This document shows positions 27,861 to 37,294 of a stretch of 64,000 nucleotides of DNA, in pieces. Below the pieces are notes generated by a model that worked only from the letters and a program-made list of their open reading frames with translations, ran no database searches and was not told the origin of the DNA. How positions within the stretch are numbered: the stretch's first letter is position 1; every line of letters starts with the position of its first letter. A program made the position numbers and the translations under genes. Location: NCBI GenBank assembly GCA_015061495.1, contig SUWL01000001.1, positions 1 to 64,000 on the forward strand, in the 5' to 3' direction. The DNA comes from Lentisphaerota bacterium (GTDB lineage: Bacteria; Verrucomicrobiota; Lentisphaeria; Victivallales; Victivallaceae).

Positions 27861-30581
27861 TTACTTGCCGGCTTCCTGGATCGCTGCCTGGGCAGCGGCA
27901 AGGCGTGCCAGCGGCACCCGGAACGGGCTGCAGGAAACGTAGTTCAAACCGGCGGCATGGCAGAATGCCACAGATGCCGGATCACCACCCTGTTCGCCGC
28001 AGATACCGATCTTGAGTTCCGGACGGGTCTGACGGCCGCCTTTGACGGCAAATTCGATCAGACGTCCGACACCGCGGGTGTCAATGGTCTGGAACGGGTC
28101 GGCATCCAGCAGTTTTTTGCAGAGATAATCCGGCAGGAATGCGCCGACGTCGTCACGGCTGAAGCCAAAGGTCATCTGGGTCAGGTCGTTGGTTCCGAAA
28201 CTGAAAAATTCCGCAACTTCCGCCATCTGATCCGCCAGCAGTGCCGCACGGGGGATCTCGATCATGGAACCGATTTTGTAATCGATCTTTTTAAGATTAT
28301 AGCGGGATGCCACATCGGCAGCAACTTCGTCCAGCATCGCCTTTTTGAAGCGCAATTCGGAAACATCGCAAGTGACCGGGATCATGATCTCCGGCACGCA
28401 GTTGCCAACTTCCACCGCTGCTTCCAGAATGGCGCGCATCTGGGCGCGGGCGACTTCCGGATAGGTGATGCCCAGACGGACACCGCGGTGACCCATCATC
28501 GGGTTGCTCTCATGGAGGGCTTCGGCACGTTTGGTGATCTCTGCCGGATCGATGCCCAGTGCGGAAGCCAGTTCTTTGCGTTTGGAAGTTTCGTTGGGGA
28601 CGAATTCGTGCAGCGGGGGATCAAGCAGACGGAAGGTGACCGGCTTGCCATCCATCGCCAGCAGCGTATCTTTGACGCTGGATTTCATGTAGGGGAAAAG
28701 TTCCGTGATCGCCACTTCGCGTTCAGCGGCGTTATTGGACAGAATCATTTTGCGCAGGTAGAAGAGCGGTTTTTCGCTGTTCTTGCCGTAGAACATGTGT
28801 TCCGTGCGGAAAAGACCGATACCTTCCGCTCCGAAAGAACGGGCGATTTTGGCATCTTCCGGAGTATCTGCATTGGCGCGGACACCGAGTTTGCGGTATT
28901 TGTCCGCCAGTGCCATGAAGCGCTGGAACATTTTGTTTTCGCTGGAATCCATGGTGGCAAGCGCACCCTGATAGACGTAGCCGCGGCTGCCGTTCAAGCT
29001 GAGGAAATCTCCGCGTTTGAAGGTTTTGCCGGAGGCTTTGAGGATGCCTTTGCTCTCATTGATGATCAGTGAACCGGCACCGACGATACAGCATTTACCC
29101 CAGCCGCGGCAAACCAGAGCCGCATGGCTGGTCATACCGCCGCGGGCGGTGAGGATGCCGACTGCGCCGCGCATACCTTCGACATCTTCGGGGTTGGTTT
29201 CTTCACGCACGAGGATGACGTTTTCGCCTTTGGCGGCGGCTTCGATCACCTCTTCGCTGGAGAATACGATCTTACCGACCGCACCGCCGGGCCCGGCAGG
29301 AAGACCTTTGGCGATGATATCGCCGCGTTCGTGGGCCTCTTTTTCTCCATTGATATCCAGAATCGGGTGGAGCAATTCATCCAGCTGGCTGGGGCTGACC
29401 CGGCAGACGGCAGTTTTTTCGTCGATGAGTTTTTCGCCGAGCATATCCATTGCCATGGTGACCGCCGCAGTACCGGTACGTTTGCCGACGCGGCACTGGA
29501 GCATGAAAAGTTTACCCTCCTGGATGGTGAATTCGATATCGAGCATATCGTGGTAATGAGCTTCAAGTTTGTTGCGGATGGCGAACAATTCCTTGTAGAT
29601 CTCCGGATAGAGCTCTTCCATGGATTTCAAGTGTTTGTTCTGCTCATTGCAGGTATCGCTGTTCAGCGGGTTGGGGGTACGGGTACCGGCAACGACATCT
29701 TCGCCCTGGGCGTTGATGAGCCATTCACCGTAGAATTTATTATCGCCGGTTGCCGGGTCACGGGTGAATGCGACACCGGTGGCACTGGTGTCGCCCATAT
29801 TTCCGAAAACCATACTCTGGACGTTGACCGCAGTACCCCAATCATCGGGAATACCCTCAATGCGGCGGTAGGAGACCGCTTTTTTGCCGTTCCAGCTTTT
29901 GAGAACCGCACCGATACCTCCGGCGAGCTGTGCCATGGGGTCATCGGGGAATTCTTTGCCCAGAGTGACTTTGATCTGTTTTTTGAATACTTCGCAGAGG
30001 TATTTGAGATCATCGACGGTCAAATCGGTGTCATCTTTATAGCCGCAATGTTCTTTATGGGCATCCATGATGGCATCGAGCTGACGGCGGATGGCTTTAC
30101 CTTCAGCCGGTTCGATACCTTCAGCTTTTTCCATAACGACGTCGCTGTACATCATGATCAGCCGGCGGTAGGCATCGTAGACGAACCGGGGATTGCCGGT
30201 TTTGGCGATCAAGCCGGGAAGAGTGCTGCTGGCAAGACCGACATTAAGGACGGTTTCCATCATACCGGGCATACTGCTGCGGGCGCCGGAACGGCAGGAA
30301 ACGAGCAGCGGATTGTCCGGATCACCGAATTTCATTCCCATGACACCTTCGATATGGGCGAGGGCGGCTTTGACCTGATCATCGACACCGGCGGGGAGGT
30401 TGTTGCCGTTTTTGAAGTAGTCGACGCAGCATTCCGTGGTGACCGTGAATCCTGGAGGTACGGGCAGTCCGAGGTTGGCCATTTCTGCGAGGTTTGCACC
30501 TTTGCCTCCGAGGAGGTTTTTCATGGAGCCGTCACCCTCGGTGCAGTTGCCGCCAAAGGTGTACACATACTTTTTCGTCAT
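27861..30581 (-). CDS. ppdK: Pyruvate, phosphate dikinase
   Basis: KYVYTFGGNCTEGDGSMKNLLGGKGANLAEM; GGMTSHAALVCRGWGK; GICGEQGGDPASVAFC. Confidence 0.97.
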   Translation of the reverse strand: MTKKYVYTFGGNCTEGDGSMKNLLGGKGANLAEMANLGLPVPPGFTVTTECCVDYFKNGNNLPAGVDDQVKAALAHIEGVMGMKFGDPDNPLLVSCRSGARSSMPGMMETVLNVGLASSTLPGLIAKTGNPRFVYDAYRRLIMMYSDVVMEKAEGIEPAEGKAIRRQLDAIMDAHKEHCGYKDDTDLTVDDLKYLCEVFKKQIKVTLGKEFPDDPMAQLAGGIGAVLKSWNGKKAVSYRRIEGIPDDWGTAVNVQSMVFGNMGDTSATGVAFTRDPATGDNKFYGEWLINAQGEDVVAGTRTPNPLNSDTCNEQNKHLKSMEELYPEIYKELFAIRNKLEAHYHDMLDIEFTIQEGKLFMLQCRVGKRTGTAAVTMAMDMLGEKLIDEKTAVCRVSPSQLDELLHPILDINGEKEAHERGDIIAKGLPAGPGGAVGKIVFSSEEVIEAAAKGENVILVREETNPEDVEGMRGAVGILTARGGMTSHAALVCRGWGKCCIVGAGSLIINESKGILKASGKTFKRGDFLSLNGSRGYVYQGALATMDSSENKMFQRFMALADKYRKLGVRANADTPEDAKIARSFGAEGIGLFRTEHMFYGKNSEKPLFYLRKMILSNNAAEREVAITELFPYMKSSVKDTLLAMDGKPVTFRLLDPPLHEFVPNETSKRKELASALGIDPAEITKRAEALHESNPMMGHRGVRLGITYPEVARAQMRAILEAAVEVGNCVPEIMIPVTCDVSELRFKKAMLDEVAADVASRYNLKKIDYKIGSMIEIPRAALLADQMAEVAEFFSFGTNDLTQMTFGFSRDDVGAFLPDYLCKKLLDADPFQTIDTRGVGRLIEFAVKGGRQTRPELKIGICGEQGGDPASVAFCHAAGLNYVSCSPFRVPLARLAAAQAAIQEAGK

Positions 30582-30699
30582 TTTTTCTTTCCTTTCTTTC
30601 TGACCTGCCGCGGACTCCTGGGCAGAGAATTGAAAAATCCGGCAAGGTTGTAAATCGATCCAACTACCTTGACCGGAATTTATCTTTGTATGCCCCAGT

Positions 30700-31110
30700 C
30701 TATTTGAAATTCCTTAAAGACTTGAGAATCCGCTTTTTTTGCTTATGTTTGTCCAGTCCGACGACGATAAACGAACCGGAGACCTCGTAAACCGGATATG
30801 GAAATCCGACAAAGTATACAGTATTGTTCTTTTTGATATTTTTCAGGCGTTCCCGCTGTTTTTTGACAGTGATATCGTACTTGTAGACTCCGATATTGGC
30901 ACCGTCGATGGTAAATTCGAGAGCTTCTTTCGCTGAAAGCGGAGAGGGGTCGAGGGGGCGGACGACTTCGATTTTGAATCCGTCACTCTGGAGTTTGCGG
31001 GCAAAGTCTGCCACAGTCAAGTGGTTGTTTTCAGATGTCGATGCACAGCCGCCAACCAGAAACAAAACTGCACAAAACGCAGAAACCGCAAAGAAACTTA
31101 CTTTTTTCAT
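30700..31110 (-). CDS. Predicted small lipoprotein of unknown function
   Basis: MKKVSFFAVSAFCAVLFLVGGCAST lipobox. Confidence 0.7.
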   Translation of the reverse strand: MKKVSFFAVSAFCAVLFLVGGCASTSENNHLTVADFARKLQSDGFKIEVVRPLDPSPLSAKEALEFTIDGANIGVYKYDITVKKQRERLKNIKKNNTVYFVGFPYPVYEVSGSFIVVGLDKHKQKKRILKSLRNFK

Positions 31111-31141
31111 CTTTTATTCCGAACAATTTACACAACACTAT

Positions 31142-31170
31142 AATATAACACCATTATGCGGTTGTGTCAA
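31142..31170 (-). promoter_or_regulatory. Sigma70-like promoter of the lipoprotein gene
   Basis: Minus strand TTGACA-17 bp-TATATT. Confidence 0.65.
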
Positions 31171-31287
31171 GTAAATAAAAAATAAAAAAGTCCATACTTT
31201 TGCTAAATTTGTGCATATCGCTTTTTATGGAAATGGTGCTATATTATAGAAGCGACAAAATCCAAACGTAAAATAAGGAGATTTATC

Positions 31288-32202
31288 ATGCGTATTCTGG
31301 TTACCGGCGGAGCCGGTTTTATCGGCAGCCATCTGGTTGAACACTTCCAGGGCAAAGCGGAAGTTCGGGTCCTTGACAGCCTGCGCAGCGGCTATCGTGC
31401 CAATCTGACGGGATTTGATGTGGAGTTTATCGAAGGCGACATCCGTGACCGCAAAGCGGTGGATGCGGCGATGAAGGATGTTGACTATGTCTTTCATCTG
31501 GCAGCGATGATCAGTGTGCCGGAATCCATGACCAAGATCACCGAGTGCATCGAGATCAACAATACCGGGATGATCAATGTTCTGGAATCCGCTGCTGAAA
31601 ACGGTGTGAAAAAACTCTGCTTCAGCACCTCCGCTGCGATCTACGGTGACAATCCGGTGGTTCCCAAAGTCGAAACCATGTTCCCCGAACCCAAGAGCCC
31701 CTATGCTATAACCAAACTTGACGGCGAATATTATTGCGGCATGTTCACCAAAGAGGGCCGTTTGCAGACCGCATGTCTGCGTTACTTCAACGTGTTCGGT
31801 CCCCGTCAGGATCCGAAAAGTGCTTATGCGGCTGCCGTACCGATTTTCATTGCCAAAGCGTTGAATAACGAAGATATCACCGTTTTCGGTGACGGTGAAC
31901 AGACCCGGGACTTTGTATTTGTCAAAGACGTGGTTGCCGCCAACGCCTTTTTTGCCATGAATGATGTTACCGGAGTGCATAATATCGCTTACGGCGGCAG
32001 GATCACCATCAACGATCTGGCTTCTGAAATCATCCGGCTTACCGGTTCAAAATCCAAGATCGTCCACCTGCCGGAACGTCCCGGAGATGTGAAACACTCC
32101 ATGGCGGCGGTCGATAAACTCAAAGCCACCGGTTTTGTTCCCGGACACACGTTTGCTGAAGCACTTGCCCAGACGATCGAAGCCTACAAAAAAGGCCGCT
32201 GA
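31288..32202 (+). CDS. NAD-dependent sugar epimerase (UDP-glucose 4-epimerase-like, extended SDR)
   Basis: MRILVTGGAGFIGSHLVEHF; SSTSAAIYGD-type segment (FSTSAAIYGDNPVVPK); YAITKLDGEYY. Confidence 0.9.
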   Translation: MRILVTGGAGFIGSHLVEHFQGKAEVRVLDSLRSGYRANLTGFDVEFIEGDIRDRKAVDAAMKDVDYVFHLAAMISVPESMTKITECIEINNTGMINVLESAAENGVKKLCFSTSAAIYGDNPVVPKVETMFPEPKSPYAITKLDGEYYCGMFTKEGRLQTACLRYFNVFGPRQDPKSAYAAAVPIFIAKALNNEDITVFGDGEQTRDFVFVKDVVAANAFFAMNDVTGVHNIAYGGRITINDLASEIIRLTGSKSKIVHLPERPGDVKHSMAAVDKLKATGFVPGHTFAEALAQTIEAYKKGR

Positions 32203-32211
32203 TCGCAGAGC

Positions 32212-32254
32212 GAAAAAAAGTGGGGGCGCGGAAAAATCCGAGCCCCATTTTTTT
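32212..32254 (+). terminator. Terminator after the epimerase gene
   Basis: AAAAAAAGTGGGGGCGCGGAAAAATCCGAGCCCCATTTTTTT. Confidence 0.65.
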
Positions 32255-32279
32255 GCATCTGTTCCGGATGCGGCGGAAT

Positions 32280-33194
32280 TTACTTGCCCTGTTCCAGAAC
32301 TTTTGCCGCACTTTTGATAAATCCGGAAACATTTGCCAGATCTGCCGGGACGATCATGGTGTTATTTTCTTTGGCAAGTTTGCCGAATTCGGTGATATAC
32401 TGTTCTGCCAGGCGCAGATTGACGGCATCATTTCCACCCTCGCATTTGATGGCGGCAGCAATGGTGGCGATACCGTTGGCAGTTGCCTCGGCGACCAGAC
32501 GGATCTCTTCGGCGCGGCCGATCGCTTCATTGATACGTTTCTGCTTTTCGCCTTCGGAATGGGCGATAGCTTCGCATTTTTCACCGTCGGCGCGGTTGAT
32601 TTTTGCCTGACGTTCACCCTCTGATTCAGCGATTTGGGCGCGTTTTTCCCGTTCGGCGCGCATCTGTTTTTCCATAGCATCCAGCACGGAAACCGGCGGT
32701 TTGATCGTTTTGATTTCGTAACGGGTGACTTTCACGCCCCATGGATCGGAGGCTTTGTCAACTTCATCGCAGATGGCGGAGTTGATGGAAGTGCGTTCTT
32801 CAAAGGTGCGGTCGAGATCCAGTTTGCCTACTTCGGAACGGAGCGTGGTCTGCGCCAGCTGGGAACAGGCAAAGAGGTAATCGGAAATACCGTAAGATGC
32901 TTTGACCGGATCGACTACCTGCAAATAGAGCAGACCGTCGACTTCCACCATGATATTGTCTTTGGTCACGCACTGTTGGGGCGGGACGTCGATGGCGCAC
33001 TCTTTGAGTTCCTGCTTGTAGGCGACCAGATCGATGAACGGCATCAGAATATGCAGACCGGCTCCAAGAGTTTTATTGTATTTTCCCAATCTTTCCACGA
33101 TCCATGCTTCTTTCTGCGGCACGATGCGGATGGATTTGGCAATGACAGTAAATGCGAGGACGACGACCACGGCTGAAATGATTATGCTTTCCAT
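32280..33194 (-). CDS. SPFH/band 7/stomatin-like membrane protein (QmcA-like)
   Basis: ESIIISAVVVVLAFTVIAKSIRIVPQKEAWIVERLGKYNKTLGAGLHILMPFID; ATG at 33194 with an AAGGA SD. Confidence 0.9.
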   Translation of the reverse strand: MESIIISAVVVVLAFTVIAKSIRIVPQKEAWIVERLGKYNKTLGAGLHILMPFIDLVAYKQELKECAIDVPPQQCVTKDNIMVEVDGLLYLQVVDPVKASYGISDYLFACSQLAQTTLRSEVGKLDLDRTFEERTSINSAICDEVDKASDPWGVKVTRYEIKTIKPPVSVLDAMEKQMRAEREKRAQIAESEGERQAKINRADGEKCEAIAHSEGEKQKRINEAIGRAEEIRLVAEATANGIATIAAAIKCEGGNDAVNLRLAEQYITEFGKLAKENNTMIVPADLANVSGFIKSAAKVLEQGK

Positions 33195-33248
33195 ACTTTT
33201 TCCTTTATTACTTTTGGGATGCAAATTTTATAAAATTCCGTGCATTAC

Positions 33249-33698
33249 TTATTTTTGACAACTGCCGGTATTGCGGCTGACTTTTAAGAGCAGATTATCC
33301 CGGCTGATAATGATGCAGTCTTCACCTTTATTGATTTCCGTATCGGAAACGGCGGTCCAGAATGAACCGCGGAATTCCACTTTGCCCTGATGACCGGGGG
33401 TGATTTTTTCGACGCAGACGGCAACTGCTCCGGAGACCTCGTCATTATCGATGTTTTCTGACTTGAGGTCGGTGCGTTTTTTTACCCCCTGGGGGACCAG
33501 CAGGCGGCAGGCGGCAGCCATGAGAGCGCCGCCGAATGCGAAAATCAGCAATTGCCATGCCAGTGACAATGAGGGGAATAGGTATTTTATTCCGCTGACG
33601 ATGAGCGCGGATATTCCGAAAAAGCAGATCACCAGACCGGGGACGGCAAATTCGGCAAGTATCAGCAGCAGACCGCAAGCCAGCCAGTACCAGCACAT
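33249..33698 (-). CDS. NfeD-like membrane protein
   Basis: WYWLACGLLLILAEFAVPGLVICFFGISALIVSGI; C-terminal OB-like VEFRGSFWTAV; paired with the SPFH gene. Confidence 0.85.
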   Translation of the reverse strand: MCWYWLACGLLLILAEFAVPGLVICFFGISALIVSGIKYLFPSLSLAWQLLIFAFGGALMAAACRLLVPQGVKKRTDLKSENIDNDEVSGAVAVCVEKITPGHQGKVEFRGSFWTAVSDTEINKGEDCIIISRDNLLLKVSRNTGSCQK

Positions 33699-33715
33699 AG
33701 TATTTTTCTCCTGAA

Positions 33716-34033
33716 TTACAGCCCAAGTTTATTTTTCAATTCGGCAGCGGTCATGAATCCGACCAGCTCTTTTTCCAGTTTCCCGTTGCGGTAAAAGAAC
33801 ATTGCCGGGATGGTATTGACGCCCATGGAAGCGGCAAGCTGGATATTTTCCGGTTCTTCGACATTGACTTTGCCCACGATCAGATCCGGACATGCGTCGG
33901 CGAGTTTTTCCAGTTCCGGAGTCAAGCTCCGGCACGGACCGCACCAGGTCGCCCAGAAGTCGATCAGTACGGGGTTGGCAGTTTGTCCGGTGACTTTTTC
34001 AAAAGACTCTTTATTGAGGTGTAAAACAGCCAT
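33716..34033 (-). CDS. trxA: Thioredoxin
   Basis: VLIDFWATWCGPCRSLTPELEKLA (WCGPC). Confidence 0.95.
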   Translation of the reverse strand: MAVLHLNKESFEKVTGQTANPVLIDFWATWCGPCRSLTPELEKLADACPDLIVGKVNVEEPENIQLAASMGVNTIPAMFFYRNGKLEKELVGFMTAAELKNKLGL

Positions 34034-34052
34034 TTTTCAATTCTCCTTTCAG

Positions 34053-34274
34053 TCAATTTTTTTTATAATAAAGTTTGCAGTGGCAATAGCCGCTGAATTC
34101 CGGATCGGCGATCTGTCTGCGGAATTCAGCGCAAATGCACAAATTTTCTTCGGTTCGCTGGATCCGGCAAGGGCAGTAACCGCCGTTTTTTTCCATGACG
34201 GCGTACAATTTTTCAACGATTTCGGTATTTTCGTTCAACCGGACATTGTCGGGCAACTGGTGATGTTTCATCAT
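34053..34274 (-). CDS. Ferredoxin:thioredoxin/disulfide reductase catalytic (beta) subunit-like protein
   Basis: GGYCPCRIQRTEENLCICAEFRRQIADPEFSGYCHCKLYYKKN: CPC-X9-CIC-X15-CHC. Confidence 0.85.
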   Translation of the reverse strand: MMKHHQLPDNVRLNENTEIVEKLYAVMEKNGGYCPCRIQRTEENLCICAEFRRQIADPEFSGYCHCKLYYKKN

Positions 34275-34294
34275 ATAAAGACCTCCATTACCAT

Positions 34295-34323
34295 AAGATA
34301 TACCATTATCAGGGGGTTGTCAA
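34295..34323 (-). promoter_or_regulatory. Sigma70-like promoter of the FTR-like/trxA/nfeD/SPFH gene set
   Basis: Minus strand TTGACA-17 bp-TATCTT. Confidence 0.65.
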
Positions 34324-34443
34324 GTCGATTTTTTCAATATGAGTCAAATTCCCCGCAATCTGTTCCGGAAACAGCAGTAAAGATGATAAGCAAATGGCGT
34401 TTTTTTGCAGTAGTTTCGGTTAAATAAAAAAAATGTCCTTTTC

Positions 34444-34472
34444 TTGAAGTGCAGTTATTGCCGGAGTATATT
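34444..34472 (+). promoter_or_regulatory. Sigma70-like promoter of the GH3 gene
   Basis: TTGAAG-17 bp-TATATT. Confidence 0.5.
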
Positions 34473-34519
34473 AGGGAAACAGTAACATAATTCGTCAATA
34501 TTAAACTGAAAGGTTGACC

Positions 34520-37057
34520 ATGGATAATATTGAACAAAAAGTGGAATCACTGCTGCGGCAGATGACATTGGAGGAAAAAATCACCATGCTCTCCGGGGGC
34601 AGCGGCATGAAAACAGCTGCCATTGACAGGTTGGGTATTCAGGCGTTGGAAATGGCGGACGGTCCCAATGGATTCCGTTCGGTCGGCCAGCAAGACAGGA
34701 AAAATACCGTAGCGTTTCCGGTCGGAGTTGCGCTTGCCGCTTCGTTTGATACGGCATTGGCGGAAAAATACGGCAGAGCCATCGGCTTGGAAGGCAATGC
34801 TATCGGGGTTCATGTCAGCCTCGGGCCGGGATTGAATCTGATGCGGACGCCATTGTGCGGAAGAAATTTTGAATACTACGGGGAAGATCCGGTACTTGCC
34901 GGCAAGATCGCCGCCGGTTACGTCCGCGGTTGTCAGCGGGAAAAGGTCGCTGCCACGCCTAAACATCTGGCTCTCAACAATCAGGAAGTGTGCCGGACGA
35001 CCGGCAGTTCCGATGTTGACGAACGCACTTTACGGGAATTGTACCTCAAAGCCTTTGAGATAATTGTTAAAGAGAGTTCACCGTGGATGATGATGTCCAG
35101 TTATAACCGTATCAACGGCACTTATGCTTCGGAAAACGGTTTCACGCAGGAGCAGATCGTCAAACGGGAGTGGGGATTTGACGGGGTGATGGTATCCGAC
35201 TGGGGCGGCGCTCACGACACCATGGGGTGTATGCTTGGCGGGCTCGATCTGGAAATGGGCGGTCCCGGTATCCACCTCACAGTTGAAAAAGTTCTGCCGC
35301 TGGTCAAATCCGGAGCGATCCCCGAATCCGTGGTCGATGACAAAGTACGCCGCATCCTCCGTCTGCTCTGCCGCACGGAAACGATCAATGGGACGGTCCT
35401 TTCCGGTACATGCGGTGGTGCGGAGCAGCAGCAGACCGCCCGGGAATGTGCTGAAGGCAGTGCTGTGCTGTTGAAAAACCGTTCATCATTGCTGCCGCTT
35501 GATCCGGCGAAACACCGGCGGATACTTTTGACCGGTCCGGAAGCGGAATTCCGTCATCATCACGGCAATTTGCGTTATCAGGGCGGCTCCGGAGCGGTTT
35601 TCAGCGACCGGGAAGTTACTCCGCTTGCCGGGTTGCAGAAATTTGCCGCAGAAAATGGTCTTGAACTTGAATACATTCCGACGATCCGTTTTCTCCATGA
35701 CCGCAAAAATCCGGCTGGCTTTTTCGGACCATCCGGGGTGAAGTGCCGGGTCTATCCGGATGCTGCCGCCATGCGCGAAGAGCGGGATCTGATCCACGAA
35801 GAGATCGATCATCAGGGGTTTCTGGAATTTTGCACGATCGCATCTCCTCCGACCGGCGGAGTGGGACTGCCGGCACAATTTACCGCCCGCATCACGGCGG
35901 AACTTACTCCGGCGGATTGTGAAGATCCCGGCGTGATCATCTCGGTATCCTCCGGCAGCTGTTCCATTACGCTTGACGGCAAGATTTATCCGGTGATCGA
36001 CACGGAACTGGATTTCATCCGTCTGCCGCTGGTTCCGGGCAGAATATCACATCTGGAAGTGGTTTATTCTCCGAAGATCACCCAGATCGGTGCTTTGCAC
36101 ATCATCAGCGATGATCCGGAGGCACTTCCGGCAGCCAAAGCGAAATTCCTCGCCGCCGCCAAAGATGCCGATGCGGTGATTTTTGCCGCCGGCAGAAATC
36201 ACTTGTATGACAAAGAAGCAATCGGCTGGGCGGATCTGCAGCAGGCGGATATGCCGGATATGAAAATGCCGGACGGTCAGGATGACTTTATCCGGGAAAT
36301 CGCGGCGGTCAATGCCAATACGGTGGTGACGCTTACCGGCGGATCGGCGATGGATGTGGAAGCGTGGCAGGAAGATGCCGGGGCGATTTTGATGCTCTGG
36401 TACGCCGGAGAAGCATGCGGGACGGTATTGGCGGATATCCTTTTCGGCAAGGTGAATCCTTCGGGGAAACTTCCGGTTTCATGGGCAAAAGATCTGCTGG
36501 ATTATCCCTGTCATGCCAATGGTTCCTATCCGGGCAACCGGGCGGATGCCGATCCGCATGTCCGCTATGATGAAGGTATCTTTATCGGTTACCGCCACTT
36601 TGACCGGGTGGAAAACAAACCGCGTTATCCCTTCGGATTCGGTTTGAGTTATTCGGCATTTGAGCAGCAGATAGTGGAAGTGAAACAGACCGGATTCAAC
36701 AGTTTCGATGCTGCCTGTCAGGTGTCAGTCAAAGTGAAAAACCTTTCCGACCGTCCCGGTAAAGAGGTCATTCAGCTTTATACCGGTGCGCTGGAACCGG
36801 AATTCCCGAGGCCGGTGAAAGAGTTGAAAGCATTTGCCAAAGTTTTCCTCGAAGCCGGTGAAGAAAAGGTGGTTACGTTTGAATTGAAGTGGAGCGATTT
36901 TGCCTGTTTCCATCCGGATAAACACCACTGGTGTGTGCCGGAGGGAAAATACGGGATATTCCTTGCTTCGGATGCCGCCACGGTGTTGGAACAGCGGGAG
37001 ATCACCTTCAAAAGTCTTGACGATTCATCTGCCAATGTTGCACTTGCCGGAGAATAA
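34520..37057 (+). CDS. Glycoside hydrolase family 3 (beta-glucosidase-like) with PA14-like insertion
   Basis: LTLEEKI-like start (MTLEEKITMLSGGSGMKT), KHLALNNQE, VMVSDWGGAHD; C-terminal fibronectin-III-like domain. Confidence 0.92.
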   Translation: MDNIEQKVESLLRQMTLEEKITMLSGGSGMKTAAIDRLGIQALEMADGPNGFRSVGQQDRKNTVAFPVGVALAASFDTALAEKYGRAIGLEGNAIGVHVSLGPGLNLMRTPLCGRNFEYYGEDPVLAGKIAAGYVRGCQREKVAATPKHLALNNQEVCRTTGSSDVDERTLRELYLKAFEIIVKESSPWMMMSSYNRINGTYASENGFTQEQIVKREWGFDGVMVSDWGGAHDTMGCMLGGLDLEMGGPGIHLTVEKVLPLVKSGAIPESVVDDKVRRILRLLCRTETINGTVLSGTCGGAEQQQTARECAEGSAVLLKNRSSLLPLDPAKHRRILLTGPEAEFRHHHGNLRYQGGSGAVFSDREVTPLAGLQKFAAENGLELEYIPTIRFLHDRKNPAGFFGPSGVKCRVYPDAAAMREERDLIHEEIDHQGFLEFCTIASPPTGGVGLPAQFTARITAELTPADCEDPGVIISVSSGSCSITLDGKIYPVIDTELDFIRLPLVPGRISHLEVVYSPKITQIGALHIISDDPEALPAAKAKFLAAAKDADAVIFAAGRNHLYDKEAIGWADLQQADMPDMKMPDGQDDFIREIAAVNANTVVTLTGGSAMDVEAWQEDAGAILMLWYAGEACGTVLADILFGKVNPSGKLPVSWAKDLLDYPCHANGSYPGNRADADPHVRYDEGIFIGYRHFDRVENKPRYPFGFGLSYSAFEQQIVEVKQTGFNSFDAACQVSVKVKNLSDRPGKEVIQLYTGALEPEFPRPVKELKAFAKVFLEAGEEKVVTFELKWSDFACFHPDKHHWCVPEGKYGIFLASDAATVLEQREITFKSLDDSSANVALAGE

Positions 37058-37077
37058 AACGGCAGGGTAAAAAAGTC

Positions 37078-37120
37078 GGGCTGCGGCAGAAGTTCTGCTG
37101 CAGCCCTGAATTTTTTTTAC
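37078..37120 (+). terminator. Terminator of the GH3 gene
   Basis: GGGCTGCGGCAGAAGTTCTGCTGCAGCCC followed by TTTTTTTT. Confidence 0.8.
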
Positions 37121-37294
37121 CGTTTTACGCGATAAGTTCAAATTTGGTGTGGATGTTTTGGGTGCTTTCAGTAAGTGTGCTTCCGCCGCCGGCAGCGTCC
37201 GGCAGGAGAAGCGTTGGTCATGCCGCCGGAAAGTTGACAAAAGCGTGTTGTTTCATTACCATTTTTTTTAACGTCCGGCAGCATGTTCCGGGGG

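Noticed and set aside
27215-27901. 228-aa minus-strand ORF spanning the epmA/ppdK intergenic region
   Set aside because: Includes the terminator hairpin and antisense epmA sequence; no domain recognised. The central stretch could be a decayed gene, so the region is kept only as a structured-intergenic finding.
27957-30653. Long plus-strand ORFs (371 aa and 509 aa) opposite ppdK
   Set aside because: Antisense to a full-length, highly conserved ppdK; Phe/Asp/Gly-rich shadow composition.
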